A stretch of DNA of 58,479 nucleotides from Pseudomonas borbori (GTDB taxonomy: Bacteria; Pseudomonadota; Gammaproteobacteria; Pseudomonadales; Pseudomonadaceae), in NCBI RefSeq assembly GCF_900115555.1, contig NZ_FOWX01000032.1, positions 1 to 58,479 of the forward strand. Direction: 5' to 3'. Shown piece after piece: positions 9,216 through 17,654 of the stretch. The notes below the pieces were generated by a model. It was not told the DNA's origin. It did no database searches and saw only the letters and a list, made by a program, of their open reading frames with translations. Numbering within the stretch: position 1 is the stretch's first letter; each line of letters starts with the position of its first letter. Both the position numbers and the translations under genes were made by a program.

Positions 9216-10181
9216 TTATTCGGCGAAGGCGAAACCGTGCTGCGCCTTGGTCTGTTTGATCGCGCCGAGCACGGCGAGCAGGCAGTCGTCGCGGTAGCGC
9301 TCCAGCTCGGCGATGCTGCGCTCGCCCTGCTGGGCGCTGGTGCCTTCGACCACCTGGTCGATCAGCGTCGCGGTCAGCTCCGGCGCCTGCAGGTAGGTCC
9401 AGGGCAGTTGCAGCGCCGGGCCGAACTGGGCCATGAAGTGGCGCATGCCGGCATCGCCGCCGGCCAGAGTGTAGGTCAGGAAGCTGCCCATGAACGACCA
9501 GCGCAGGCCGGCGCCGAAGCGAATCGCGTCGTCGATCTCGCCGGTGCTCGCCACACCGTCGTTGACCAGGTGCAGCGCCTCGCGCCACAAGGCCTCGAGC
9601 AGGCGGTCGGCGATAAACCCCGGTACTTCCTTGCGCACATGCAGCGGGCGCATGCCCAGGCTGGTATAGACCTGAATGGCGGCCTGTACCGCCGCCGGCG
9701 CGGTCTTGGCGCCGCCGACCACTTCCACCAGCGGCAGCAGGTAGACCGGGTTGAACGGGTGGCCGACCAGGCAGCGTTCGGGGTGCACGGCGTCGGCATA
9801 GAACTCGCTGGGCAGCAGGCCCGAGGTGCTGGAACCGATCAGCACATCGGGACGCGCGGCGGCACTGATTCTGGCGTGCAGCTCACACTTGAGCTCGAGG
9901 CGCTCCGGCGCGCTTTCCTGGATGAAGTCGGCGTTGTTCACGCATTCCTCGATGCTGGCGACGAAGCGCAGCCGCTCGGGTGCGGCGCCGGGGGCCAGGC
10001 CTTGCCGCTGCAGAGCCGGCCAGGCATTGGCGATGCGCTGGCGCAGCGCCGCCTCGGCGCCGGGCGCCGGATCCCAGGCGATCACGTCGAGGCCGTGGGC
10101 CAGGGCGCGGGCGATCCAGCCGGCGCCGATCACGCCGGTGCCGAGGGCGGCGAAGGTTTTGATGTCGGTGACAAAGGGCAT
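9216..10181 (-). CDS. cdhA: L-carnitine dehydrogenase
   Basis: A 321-residue member of the 3-hydroxyacyl-CoA dehydrogenase superfamily. It oxidises L-carnitine to 3-dehydrocarnitine with NAD, the first step of carnitine catabolism. The N-terminal Rossmann loop reads ALGTGVIGAGWIARALAHG. The GHPFNPVYLLPLVEVVGG segment is the typical catalytic-His region. The start at 10181 (MPFVTDIK) is chosen; the frame is open for 27 more codons upstream but those lie in a repeat and lack a ribosome site. It is flanked on both sides by REP-like elements. Confidence 0.93.
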   Translation of the reverse strand: MPFVTDIKTFAALGTGVIGAGWIARALAHGLDVIAWDPAPGAEAALRQRIANAWPALQRQGLAPGAAPERLRFVASIEECVNNADFIQESAPERLELKCELHARISAAARPDVLIGSSTSGLLPSEFYADAVHPERCLVGHPFNPVYLLPLVEVVGGAKTAPAAVQAAIQVYTSLGMRPLHVRKEVPGFIADRLLEALWREALHLVNDGVASTGEIDDAIRFGAGLRWSFMGSFLTYTLAGGDAGMRHFMAQFGPALQLPWTYLQAPELTATLIDQVVEGTSAQQGERSIAELERYRDDCLLAVLGAIKQTKAQHGFAFAE

Positions 10182-10218
10182 GGTGGCTCCTGGCAATGGA
10201 ATGAGGTGAATGCTGTAC

Positions 10219-10287
10219 GTAGGAGCGGGCCATGCCCGCGAACCGTTGTGGACCGCGGGCATGGGCTAGGCGCCCCACCGCTCTTAC
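10219..10287. repeat. REP-like element, cdhA-cdhC gap
   Basis: Near copy of the element at 9126-9194: it begins GTAGGAGCGGGCCATGCCCG and ends CCACCGCTCTTAC. The right arm has diverged slightly. Confidence 0.78.
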
Positions 10288-10300
10288 AAGGGCAAAGGGT

Positions 10301-11188
10301 TCAACCGCGGCGCTTGAGCTTCATCTTTTCGCGGCCCTCGGCCGGGGTCAGGACGCGGCCGCCGAGGCGCTGGATGATCTCCACCGCGCGCTCGACCAGT
10401 TGCGCGTTAGTGGCATACAGGCCGCGATCCAGCCAGATGTTGTCTTCCAGGCCGACCCGCACGTTGCCGCCGAGGAGCATGGCCTGGGCGACCATCGGCA
10501 TCTGCATGCGGCCGATGCCGAAGCCGGCCCAGGTGGCGCCGGCCGGCAGGTTGTCGGCCATGGCCTTCATGCTGGTGGTGTCGGCTGGCGCGCCCCAGGG
10601 GATGCCCAGGCAGATCTGGAACAGCGGATCCTCGAGCAGGCCTTCCTTGAGCAGCTGCTTGGCGAACCACAGATGACCGGTGTCGAATATCTCCAGCTCG
10701 GCCTTGACCCCCAGCTCGGTGATGCGCCTGGCGCCGGCACGCAGTTGCGCCGGGGTGGAGACGTAGATGAAGTCGCCGTCGCCGAAGTTCAGGGTGCCGC
10801 AGTCCAGGGTGCAGATTTCCGGCAGCAGCTCTTCGACATGCGCCAGCCGCTCCAGCGGGCCGACCAGGTCGGTGCCGGCGCCGAACTCCAGGGGTTGCTC
10901 GCCGCGGCCGATCTCCAGGTCGCCGCCCATGCCGGCGGTGAGGTTGATGATCACGTCGGTGTCGCTCTCGCGGATCCGCTCGACCAGCTCGCGGTACAGC
11001 GCCACGTCGCGGCTCGGCTTGCCGGTGTGCGGGTCGCGCACATGGCAGTGGGCCACGGTGGCGCCGGCCTTGGCCGCCTCGATGGCGGCGGCGGCGATCT
11101 GTTTCGGGGTGACCGGGATGGCCGGGTGCTTGCCGACGGTATCGCCGGCGCCGGTGACGGCACAGGTGACTATGACTTCGTAATTCAC
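10301..11188 (-). CDS. cdhC: 3-dehydrocarnitine:acetyl-CoA trimethylamine transferase (BKACE)
   Basis: A 295-residue protein of the beta-keto-acid cleavage enzyme family (DUF849). With acetyl-CoA it splits 3-dehydrocarnitine into betainyl-CoA and acetoacetate. The zinc-binding HCHVRDPHTGKPS and NLTAGMGG segments of the family are present. The start is GTG at 11188 with AAGGAT about 9 bases upstream. It lies between caiX and cdhA on the same strand, which supports the carnitine role over other BKACE substrates. Confidence 0.92.
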   Translation of the reverse strand: MNYEVIVTCAVTGAGDTVGKHPAIPVTPKQIAAAAIEAAKAGATVAHCHVRDPHTGKPSRDVALYRELVERIRESDTDVIINLTAGMGGDLEIGRGEQPLEFGAGTDLVGPLERLAHVEELLPEICTLDCGTLNFGDGDFIYVSTPAQLRAGARRITELGVKAELEIFDTGHLWFAKQLLKEGLLEDPLFQICLGIPWGAPADTTSMKAMADNLPAGATWAGFGIGRMQMPMVAQAMLLGGNVRVGLEDNIWLDRGLYATNAQLVERAVEIIQRLGGRVLTPAEGREKMKLKRRG

Positions 11189-11279
11189 GGTTGTTTCATC
11201 CTTCTACGAGGCGATCAGAGACCGTGCGCGGCGTAGCGCGCACGGGATGGGTCGCTTAATTACTTACCGACGGTGGCGC

Positions 11280-12218
11280 TTACTTGAGCGAGGCAAAGAC
11301 GCTGTCGGCGCCACTCTTGCCGTCGAAGCTGGTGACCCCGGCCAGCCAGCGCTGAACCACCTCGGGGTTGGCCTTGAGCCAGGCGCGGGCGACCTGGTCC
11401 GGCGCCTCGCGGGCCATGATCGGCTGCATCAGCTCGGCTTCCTGGGCGCTGGTGAAGCGCAGACCGCTGAGCAGGCGCTCGGCGTTCGGGCAGCGCTGGG
11501 CATAATCCGGCGCGGTGACGGTGGACACGGTGGCGGCGCCGTCGTTGGGACCGAACACATCCTCGCTGCCGGTCAGGTAAGTGATCGGCATCTGGATATT
11601 CATCGGGTGCGGCTTCCAGCCGAAGAACAGCACCGGCTTGTTGTTCTTCACCGCACGGCTGACCGCGGTGAGCATGGCCGCCTCGCTGGACTCGATCAGC
11701 TTGAAGCCGCCGAGGCCGAACTGATTGCTGTCGATCATCTTCTGGATCGCGGTATTGGCCCCGGAGCCGGCTTCGATGCCGTAGATCTTGCCGTCCAGCT
11801 GCTCCTTGAAGCGGGCGATGTCGGCGAATGTCTTCAGCCCCGCTTCGGCGCTGTAGCTCGGCACCGCGAGCACCGCGATGGCATCGTTCAGCGAGGGCTC
11901 TGGCGCCACCCGCACCGCGCCCCTGGCCAGGAAAGGCTTGATGTTGTCGTCCATGATCGGCTTCCAGTAGCCGAGGAACACATCGATCTGCTGCTTCTGG
12001 ATACCGGCGAAGATGATCTGCTGCGACGCCTGAGTCTGGCTGGTCGAATAGCCCAGGCCTTCGAGCAGCTCGGCGGCGACCGCGGTGGTGGCGACCACGT
12101 CGGTCCAGCCGACCACGCCGATACGGACCTTCTGGCAACTGGCGTCTTCGCCGGCCAGCAGGGTGGAACTGCACAGGGTGAGTAAACAGCCAGCGGCGAG
12201 TGCGTTGAGACGGTTCAT
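11280..12218 (-). CDS. caiX: Carnitine ABC transporter periplasmic binding protein
   Basis: A 312-residue OpuAC-type substrate-binding protein. A signal peptide is clear (LAAGCLLTLCSSTLLAG, cleavage near residue 23). Aromatic and Trp residues typical of quaternary-amine cages occur, for example GVVGWTDVVATT and LGYWKPIMDDN. No permease or ATPase accompanies it; in pseudomonads CaiX is known to dock onto the shared choline/betaine permease, whose genes are outside the window. It is the first gene of the carnitine operon, divergent from cdhR. Confidence 0.92.
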   Translation of the reverse strand: MNRLNALAAGCLLTLCSSTLLAGEDASCQKVRIGVVGWTDVVATTAVAAELLEGLGYSTSQTQASQQIIFAGIQKQQIDVFLGYWKPIMDDNIKPFLARGAVRVAPEPSLNDAIAVLAVPSYSAEAGLKTFADIARFKEQLDGKIYGIEAGSGANTAIQKMIDSNQFGLGGFKLIESSEAAMLTAVSRAVKNNKPVLFFGWKPHPMNIQMPITYLTGSEDVFGPNDGAATVSTVTAPDYAQRCPNAERLLSGLRFTSAQEAELMQPIMAREAPDQVARAWLKANPEVVQRWLAGVTSFDGKSGADSVFASLK

Positions 12219-12424
12219 GGATGCTCCCGGCCTTACGGTTGATTTGCTTATTCTGACGGAGCCTGGCGGCTCCCTCCGTATTCGGGCTTCACAGCGCCCG
12301 ATGTGGCCAGATTACGCAGCGCTGTTGGGCAAAAAACGAACTATAACGACTAGCTGTTGAACAGAAGCGACCAGTTGGCTTGCACCGGCGCCCGTCCTGC
12401 CTTGTAGTAAGGCGCTGCAGCACC

Positions 12425-12476
12425 GTAGTCCGGATGCAATCCGGGAACCCACCGCCCCGGATTGCATCCGGGCTAC
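12425..12476. repeat. Inverted repeat in caiX-cdhR intergenic region
   Basis: GTAGTCCGGATGCAATCCGGG and a near-complement ending CCGGATTGCATCCGGGCTAC form a long imperfect hairpin. A relative lies at 20847-20904. The surrounding 12219-12507 gap must also hold the divergent caiX and cdhR promoters; I cannot place them. Confidence 0.75.
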
Positions 12477-12507
12477 CGGCCACCACTGCACCGGCGGAAT
12501 GACCTGC

Positions 12508-13461
12508 ATGCCCCAGATTTTGTGCTTTCTCCTGCTGCCCGGCTTCTCCATGATGGGCCTGATGGCGGCCATCGAGCCGTTGCGCGTGGCCAACCGCTTT
12601 CGCGCCGAGCTGTACCGCTGGCGTTTGCTCAGCCTGGATGGCGCCGCAGTGGCGGCGAGCAACGGCATGTCGCTGAACGTCGACGCCGCACTGGAGTCGC
12701 CGGGCGCCGGCAGCAGCCTGTTCGTGGTCGCCGGCTTCGAGCCGCTGGCCCTCTTCGATCACCGCCTGGGGCACTGCCTGCACCAGGCCGAACGTGAAGG
12801 CGCGACCCTCGGCGGCATCGACACCGGCAGCTTCGTCCTCGCCGAAGCGGGGCTGTTCGGCCAGCAGCGCCTGACCCTGCACTGGGAAGCCATCGAGGCC
12901 TTCCGGGAGCGCTACCCGCGTCTGGCGGTGACCCAGGAACTGTTCGAGATCGACGGCAAGCGCATCACCAGCGCCGGCGGCACCGCCAGTCTCGACCTGA
13001 TGCTGACCCTGATCGGCCGCGATCACGGCGAGGAACTGGCGCTGGCGGTGTCCGAGCAGTTCGTCCTCGGCCGCATCCGCTCGCGCCAGGACCATCAGCG
13101 CATGCAGATCGCCAGCCGCTACGACGTGCACAACAAGAAGCTGGTGCAGGTGATCGGCGAGATGCAGCGCCACAGCGAGCAGCCGCTCGGCTCCCGGCGA
13201 CTGGCCGAGCTGATCAGCGTCACCCCGCGCCAGCTGGAACGCCTGTTCCGCCAGCACCTGGGCGAGACCCCGTCGAACTTCTACCTGGGCCTGCGCCTGG
13301 ACAAGGCGCGCCAGCTGCTGCGCCAGACCGACATGAGCGTGCTGGAAGTCGGCCTGGCCTGCGGCTTCGAGTCCTCCTCGTATTTCTCGCGCTGCTACCG
13401 CGCCCGCTTCGCCAGCTGCCCCAGCCAGGACCGCCACGAGCATCCGGCCGCCACAGCCTGA
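12508..13461 (+). CDS. cdhR: Carnitine-responsive GATase1-like AraC-family regulator
   Basis: A protein of about 317 residues with an N-terminal DJ-1/PfpI-like glutaminase-fold domain (residues 1-165; FLLLPGFSMMGLMAAIEPLRVANRF region) and a C-terminal AraC/XylS double helix-turn-helix (about 215-310, ending at the ARQLLRQTDMSVLEVGLACGF and SSYFSRCYRARF segments). In Pseudomonas this architecture marks regulators such as GbdR, ArgR, SouR and CdhR. Divergence from caiX identifies it as the carnitine activator. ATG 12508 is preferred because GGCGGA lies 9 bases before it; ATG 12499 is possible. Confidence 0.9.
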   Translation: MPQILCFLLLPGFSMMGLMAAIEPLRVANRFRAELYRWRLLSLDGAAVAASNGMSLNVDAALESPGAGSSLFVVAGFEPLALFDHRLGHCLHQAEREGATLGGIDTGSFVLAEAGLFGQQRLTLHWEAIEAFRERYPRLAVTQELFEIDGKRITSAGGTASLDLMLTLIGRDHGEELALAVSEQFVLGRIRSRQDHQRMQIASRYDVHNKKLVQVIGEMQRHSEQPLGSRRLAELISVTPRQLERLFRQHLGETPSNFYLGLRLDKARQLLRQTDMSVLEVGLACGFESSSYFSRCYRARFASCPSQDRHEHPAATA

Positions 13462-13512
13462 GTGGGAGGGGCTTCAGCCGCGGCTGAAGGCTAGGCGCCC
13501 CCGCTCTCCCAC
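13462..13512. repeat. REP-like hairpin after cdhR
   Basis: GTGGGAGGGGCTTCAGCCGC...GCGGCTGAAGGCTAGGCGCC...CTCTCCCAC: outer and inner arms are inverted. It immediately follows the cdhR stop and may serve as its transcript end. Confidence 0.75.
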
Positions 13513-13597
13513 AAAAGCCCTCACCTGCGGCGCCTGGCTAGCCTCGCCCAGCCGACGGCTTATCCGTTCGCGACCTGCTCTTGACGCTTTCGGCAAT

Positions 13598-13622
13598 ACC
13601 CCGGTCGTTTTTGCACCGGGGT
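13598..13622. promoter_or_regulatory. Perfect inverted repeat upstream of dipeptidase/dgc operon
   Basis: ACCCCGGT and ACCGGGGT (8-bp arms, 9-base spacer CGTTTTTGC) lie 78 bases before the dipeptidase start. It could be an operator in the dgc promoter region or a terminator stem for cdhR; the T-run sits in the loop, which argues against a terminator. Confidence 0.4.
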
Positions 13623-13699
13623 GTCCTGCCCCCCAGGGATATGCTCCCCACAAAGCGCCAGCATCGGGATTGGCGACAGCAGACAAAGGGGACAGCCTG

Positions 13700-14677
13700 A
13701 TGAGCCCAGCAGAAGTACACGCCGACAGCATCGTCATCGACGGCCTGATCATCGCCAAGTGGAACCGCGAACTGTTCGAGGACATGCGCAAGGGCGGCCT
13801 GACCGCGGCCAACTGCACCGTCTCGGTGTGGGAAGGCTTCCAGGCCACGGTTAACAACATCGCCGCCAGCCAGAAGCTGATCCGCGACAACAGCGACCTG
13901 GTAATGCCGGTGCGCACCACCGCCGACATCCGCAAGGCCAAGGAGCTGGGCAAGACCGGCATCCTCTTCGGCTTCCAGAACGCCCACGCGTTCGAGGACC
14001 AGATCGGCTACGTCGAGGTGTTCAAGCAGCTCGGCGTAGGCATCGTGCAGATGTGCTACAACACCCAGAACTTGGTCGGCACCGGCTGCTACGAGCGCGA
14101 TGGCGGCCTGTCCGGCTTCGGCCGCGAGATCGTCGCCGAGATGAACCGGGTCGGCATCATGTGCGACCTGTCCCACGTCGGCAGCAAGACCAGCGAGGAA
14201 GTCATCCTCGAATCGCAGAAGCCGGTGTGCTACTCGCACTGCCTGCCGTCGGGCCTCAAGGAGCACCCGCGCAACAAGTCCGACGAGGAACTGAAGTTCA
14301 TCGCCGACCACGGCGGCTTCGTCGGCGTGACCATGTTCGCGCCCTTCCTGGCCAAGGGCATAGACTCGACCATCGACGACTACGCCGAGGCCATCGAGTA
14401 CGTGATGAACCTGGTCGGTGAAGACGCCATCGGCATCGGCACCGACTTCACCCAGGGCCACGGCCAGGACTTCTTCGAATACCTGACCCACGACAAGGGC
14501 TACGCCCGCCGCCTGACCAGCTTCGGCAAGATCGTCAACCCGCTGGGCATCCGCACCGTCGGCGAATTCCCCAACCTGACCGAGACCCTGCTCAAGCGCG
14601 GCATGCCCGAGCGCGTGGTGCGCAAGGTGATGGGCGAGAACTGGGTAAGGGTCCTGAAGGACGTCTGGGGCGAATGA
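13700..14677 (+). CDS. Membrane-dipeptidase family protein of the dgc operon
   Basis: A 325-residue protein of the renal dipeptidase (peptidase M19) family. Segments such as DSIVIDGLIIAKWN, FGFQNAHAFEDQ, CDLSHVGSKTSEE and YSHCLP supply the expected metal and substrate ligands. The start at 13700 has AAAGGGGAC upstream. It heads the same gene string as DUF5943 and dgcAB in pseudomonads. Its substrate in dimethylglycine catabolism is not known to me; it may act on a betaine-derived adduct rather than a peptide (speculative). Confidence 0.85.
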   Translation: MSPAEVHADSIVIDGLIIAKWNRELFEDMRKGGLTAANCTVSVWEGFQATVNNIAASQKLIRDNSDLVMPVRTTADIRKAKELGKTGILFGFQNAHAFEDQIGYVEVFKQLGVGIVQMCYNTQNLVGTGCYERDGGLSGFGREIVAEMNRVGIMCDLSHVGSKTSEEVILESQKPVCYSHCLPSGLKEHPRNKSDEELKFIADHGGFVGVTMFAPFLAKGIDSTIDDYAEAIEYVMNLVGEDAIGIGTDFTQGHGQDFFEYLTHDKGYARRLTSFGKIVNPLGIRTVGEFPNLTETLLKRGMPERVVRKVMGENWVRVLKDVWGE

Positions 14678-14889
14678 TGAATACCTGCGGAGCCTACTGC
14701 GCACACCGATAGCCGCGTCGCGTCCTCGCGACAAGCTCGCCGTACATGCGTACTGCTCTCGCTTGTCGTTGCGGGTCTCCTTGCTCTCGGCGCGCTCGCT
14801 ACGGCTCCACAGGCATTCATGGCAACTTTTTCATCCAGCCGGGCGCCGCCCGGCCAAACGCAAAACACGAATTCCGGAGTACCGAACAG

Positions 14890-15420
14890 ATGACCACCCA
14901 CGCCCCCGAAATGCCCATCCAGGTCGACGACGAAACCGGCGTCTGGACCACCGACGCCCTGCCGATGCTCTACGTACCGCGGCATTTCTTCGTCAACAAC
15001 CATATCGGCATCGAGGAAGTGCTGGGCGCCGACGCCTATGCCGAGATCCTCTACAAGGCCGGTTACAAGTCCGCCTGGCACTGGTGCGAGAAGGAAGCCG
15101 AATGCCACGGCCTGTCCGGCGTGGCGGTGTTCGAGCACTACATGAAGCGCCTGTCGCAACGCGGCTGGGGCCTGTTCAAGACGCTGTCGATCGACCTCGA
15201 CAAGGGCACCTGCGAGGTACGCCTGGAGCATTCCGCCTTCGTCTACGTCTACGGCAAGTGCGGGCGTGCGGTGGACTACATGTTCACCGGCTGGTTCGCC
15301 GGCGCCATGGACCAGATCCTCCAGGCCCAGGGCAGCAGCATCCGCACCCGTGCCGAACAGGTCTATGGCGCTTCGCAAGAAGGCCACGACCATGGTCTTT
15401 TCGTCGTCAAGCCGCTCTAA
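14890..15420 (+). CDS. DUF5943 protein of the dgc operon
   Basis: A 176-residue protein of unknown function, conserved directly before dgcA in pseudomonads. It is soluble, has no signal peptide and is rich in aromatic and Cys/His residues (for example AWHWCEKEAECHG). The fold resembles V4R/4-vinyl-reductase-type small-molecule-binding domains (AGYKSA...GLSG...YVYGKCGRAVDYMFTGWFAG), which is inference. GGAG lies 10 bases before ATG 14890. The preceding 212 bases hold no gene that I recognise. Confidence 0.8.
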   Translation: MTTHAPEMPIQVDDETGVWTTDALPMLYVPRHFFVNNHIGIEEVLGADAYAEILYKAGYKSAWHWCEKEAECHGLSGVAVFEHYMKRLSQRGWGLFKTLSIDLDKGTCEVRLEHSAFVYVYGKCGRAVDYMFTGWFAGAMDQILQAQGSSIRTRAEQVYGASQEGHDHGLFVVKPL

Positions 15421-15435
15421 GTCGAGGAACGAGTC

Positions 15436-17496
15436 ATGGCCTTTGAAGCAATGTTCCAGCCGATCCAGATCGGCAAACTGACCATCCGTAACCGTATCGT
15501 GTCCACCGCGCACGCCGAGGTCATGGCTACCGACGGCGGCATGACCACCGAGCGTTACGTCAAGTACTACGAAGAGAAGGCCAAGGGCGGCGTCGGCCTG
15601 GCCATCTGCGGCGGCTCCTCGGTGGTCTCCATCGACAGCCCGCATGGCTGGTGGAGCTCGGTGAACCTGTCCACCGACCGCATCATCCCGCACTTCCAGA
15701 ACCTGGCCGATGCCATGCACAAGCATGGCGCCAAGATCATGATCCAGATTACCCACATGGGTCGTCGCTCGCGCTGGGATGGCTTCGACTGGCCGACCCT
15801 GATGTCGCCGTCCGGCATCCGCGAACCGGTACACCGCGCCACCTGCAAGACCATCGAGCCGGAAGAAATGTGGCGCATCATCGGCGACTTCGCCAAGGCG
15901 GCGGCCCGGGCCAAAGCCGGTGGTCTGGACGGCGTCGAGCTGTCGGCCGTGCACCAGCACATGATCGACCAGTTCTGGTCGCCACGGGTCAACAAGCGTA
16001 CCGACGAATGGGGCGGCACCTTCGAGGGTCGCATGAAGTTCGGCCTGGAAGTGCTCAAGGCCGTGCGCAAGGAGGTCGGTGACGACTTCTGCGTGGGCCT
16101 GCGTATCTCCGGCGACGAGTTCCACCCGGACGGCTTGTCCCACGAGGACATGAAGCAGATCGCCAAGTACTACGACGACACCGGCCTGCTCGATTTCATC
16201 GGCGTGGTCGGTTCTGGCGCCGATACCCACAACACCCTGGCCAACGTCATCCCCAACATGAGCTTCCCGCCTGAGCCCTTCCTGCATCTGGCGGCCGGCA
16301 TCAAGGAAGTGGTCAAGGTACCGGTGCTGCACGCGCAGAACATCAAGGACCCGAACCAGGCCACGCGTATTCTCGAGGGCGGCTACGTCGACATGGTCGG
16401 CATGACCCGCGCCTTCATCGCCGACCCGCACCTGATCGCCAAGGTCAAGATGGGCCAGGTCGACCAGATCAAGCAGTGCGTCGGTGCCAACTACTGCATC
16501 GACCGCCAGTACCAGGGCCTGGACGTGCTGTGCATCCAGAACGCCGCAACCTCGCGTGAATACATGGGCTTGCCGCACATCATCGAGAAGACCACCGGCG
16601 TCAAGCGCAAGGTAGTGGTGGTTGGCGGCGGACCGGCCGGCATGGAGGCGGCGCGCGTCGCCGCCGAACGTGGCCACGACGTCACCCTGTTCGAGAAGAA
16701 GGACCAGCTTGGCGGGCAGATCACCACCGCCGCCAAGGCGCCACAACGTGACCAGATCGCCGGCATCACCCGCTGGTACCAGCTGGAACTGGCGCGACTG
16801 AAAATCGACCTGCGTCTGGGCACCGGTGCAGATCCCGCGAGCATCATGGACCTGCGTCCGGATATCGTGGTGCTGGCCAACGGCGGTCATCCGTTCCTCG
16901 AGCAGAACGAGCACTGGGGCGCGGCCGAAGGCCTGGTGGTGAGCAGCTGGGATGTGCTCGACGGCAAGGTCGCACCGGGCAAGAACGTGCTGGTGTACGA
17001 CACCATCTGCGAATTCACCGGCATGTCGGTCGCCGACTTCATCGCCGACAAGGGCAGTCAGGTCGAGATCGTCACCGACGACATCAAGCCGGGTGTCGGC
17101 ATGGGCGGCACCTCGTTCCCCACGGCCTACCGCAGCATGTACCCGAAGGGCGTGATCATGACCAGCGACATGATGCTGGAAAAGGTCTATCGCGAGGGCG
17201 ACAAGCTGGTGGCGGTGCTGGAGAACGAATACACCGGCGCCCTGGAAGAGCGGGTGGTCGACCAGGTGGTGGTGGAGAACGGCGTACGCCCGGACGAAAC
17301 GCTGTACTACGCACTCAAGGAAGGTTCGCGCAACAAGGGCCAGGTCGACGTCGAAGCGCTGTTCGCGATCAAGCCGCAGCCTTGCCTCAGTGAAGCCGGC
17401 GACGGCTACCTGCTGTTCCGCATCGGCGACTGCGTGGCCCAGCGCAACACCCATGCCGCGATCTACGACGCCCTGCGTCTGTGCAAGGACTTTTAA
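15436..17496 (+). CDS. dgcA: Dimethylglycine demethylase subunit DgcA
   Basis: A 686-residue flavoprotein that demethylates N,N-dimethylglycine to sarcosine. An N-terminal old-yellow-enzyme/trimethylamine-dehydrogenase TIM barrel (about 1-340; ITHMGRRSRWDGFDWP, SGDEFHPDG) is followed by a cysteine cluster, CVGANYC and a later C, near residues 347-367 (probable 4Fe-4S). A C-terminal NAD/FAD-type domain begins VVVVGGGPAGMEAARVAAE near 393. Electrons are expected to pass to DgcB and the ETF encoded next. A ribosome site lies in GAGGAACGAG. Confidence 0.93.
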   Translation: MAFEAMFQPIQIGKLTIRNRIVSTAHAEVMATDGGMTTERYVKYYEEKAKGGVGLAICGGSSVVSIDSPHGWWSSVNLSTDRIIPHFQNLADAMHKHGAKIMIQITHMGRRSRWDGFDWPTLMSPSGIREPVHRATCKTIEPEEMWRIIGDFAKAAARAKAGGLDGVELSAVHQHMIDQFWSPRVNKRTDEWGGTFEGRMKFGLEVLKAVRKEVGDDFCVGLRISGDEFHPDGLSHEDMKQIAKYYDDTGLLDFIGVVGSGADTHNTLANVIPNMSFPPEPFLHLAAGIKEVVKVPVLHAQNIKDPNQATRILEGGYVDMVGMTRAFIADPHLIAKVKMGQVDQIKQCVGANYCIDRQYQGLDVLCIQNAATSREYMGLPHIIEKTTGVKRKVVVVGGGPAGMEAARVAAERGHDVTLFEKKDQLGGQITTAAKAPQRDQIAGITRWYQLELARLKIDLRLGTGADPASIMDLRPDIVVLANGGHPFLEQNEHWGAAEGLVVSSWDVLDGKVAPGKNVLVYDTICEFTGMSVADFIADKGSQVEIVTDDIKPGVGMGGTSFPTAYRSMYPKGVIMTSDMMLEKVYREGDKLVAVLENEYTGALEERVVDQVVVENGVRPDETLYYALKEGSRNKGQVDVEALFAIKPQPCLSEAGDGYLLFRIGDCVAQRNTHAAIYDALRLCKDF

Positions 17497-17503
17497 GCTT
17501 GCC

Positions 17504-17611
17504 TCCCCTCTCCCTGCGGGAGAGGGGCCGGGGGTGAGGGATGGTTGGCGCAACTGGATTGCCAGTCGCCGGACATTCCCCTCACCCCAGCCCTCTCCCG
17601 GAGGGAGAGGG
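17504..17611. repeat. Dispersed inverted repeat between dgcA and dgcB
   Basis: CCCCTCTCCCTGCGGGAGAGGGG at the left and CCCTCTCCCGGAGGGAGAGGG at the right are each self-complementary. GGGGGTGAGGG and CCCCTCACCCC pair across the centre. It fills the 158-bp gap within an operon, so it is read through. Confidence 0.8.
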
Positions 17612-17654
17612 AGCTGACCGTACCGCCTTTAGGTCCCCCTAAGGAGACCAACGA

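Noticed and set aside
12258..12278. GGAGCC-TGGC-GGCTCC as a terminator in the caiX-cdhR gap
   Set aside because: It lies between the divergent starts, where no transcript should end, and lacks a T-run; it may be leader structure.
14500..17553. A 1017-codon open frame antisense to dgcA
   Set aside because: Same reasoning: shadow of a well-supported gene with codon-bias artefact composition.
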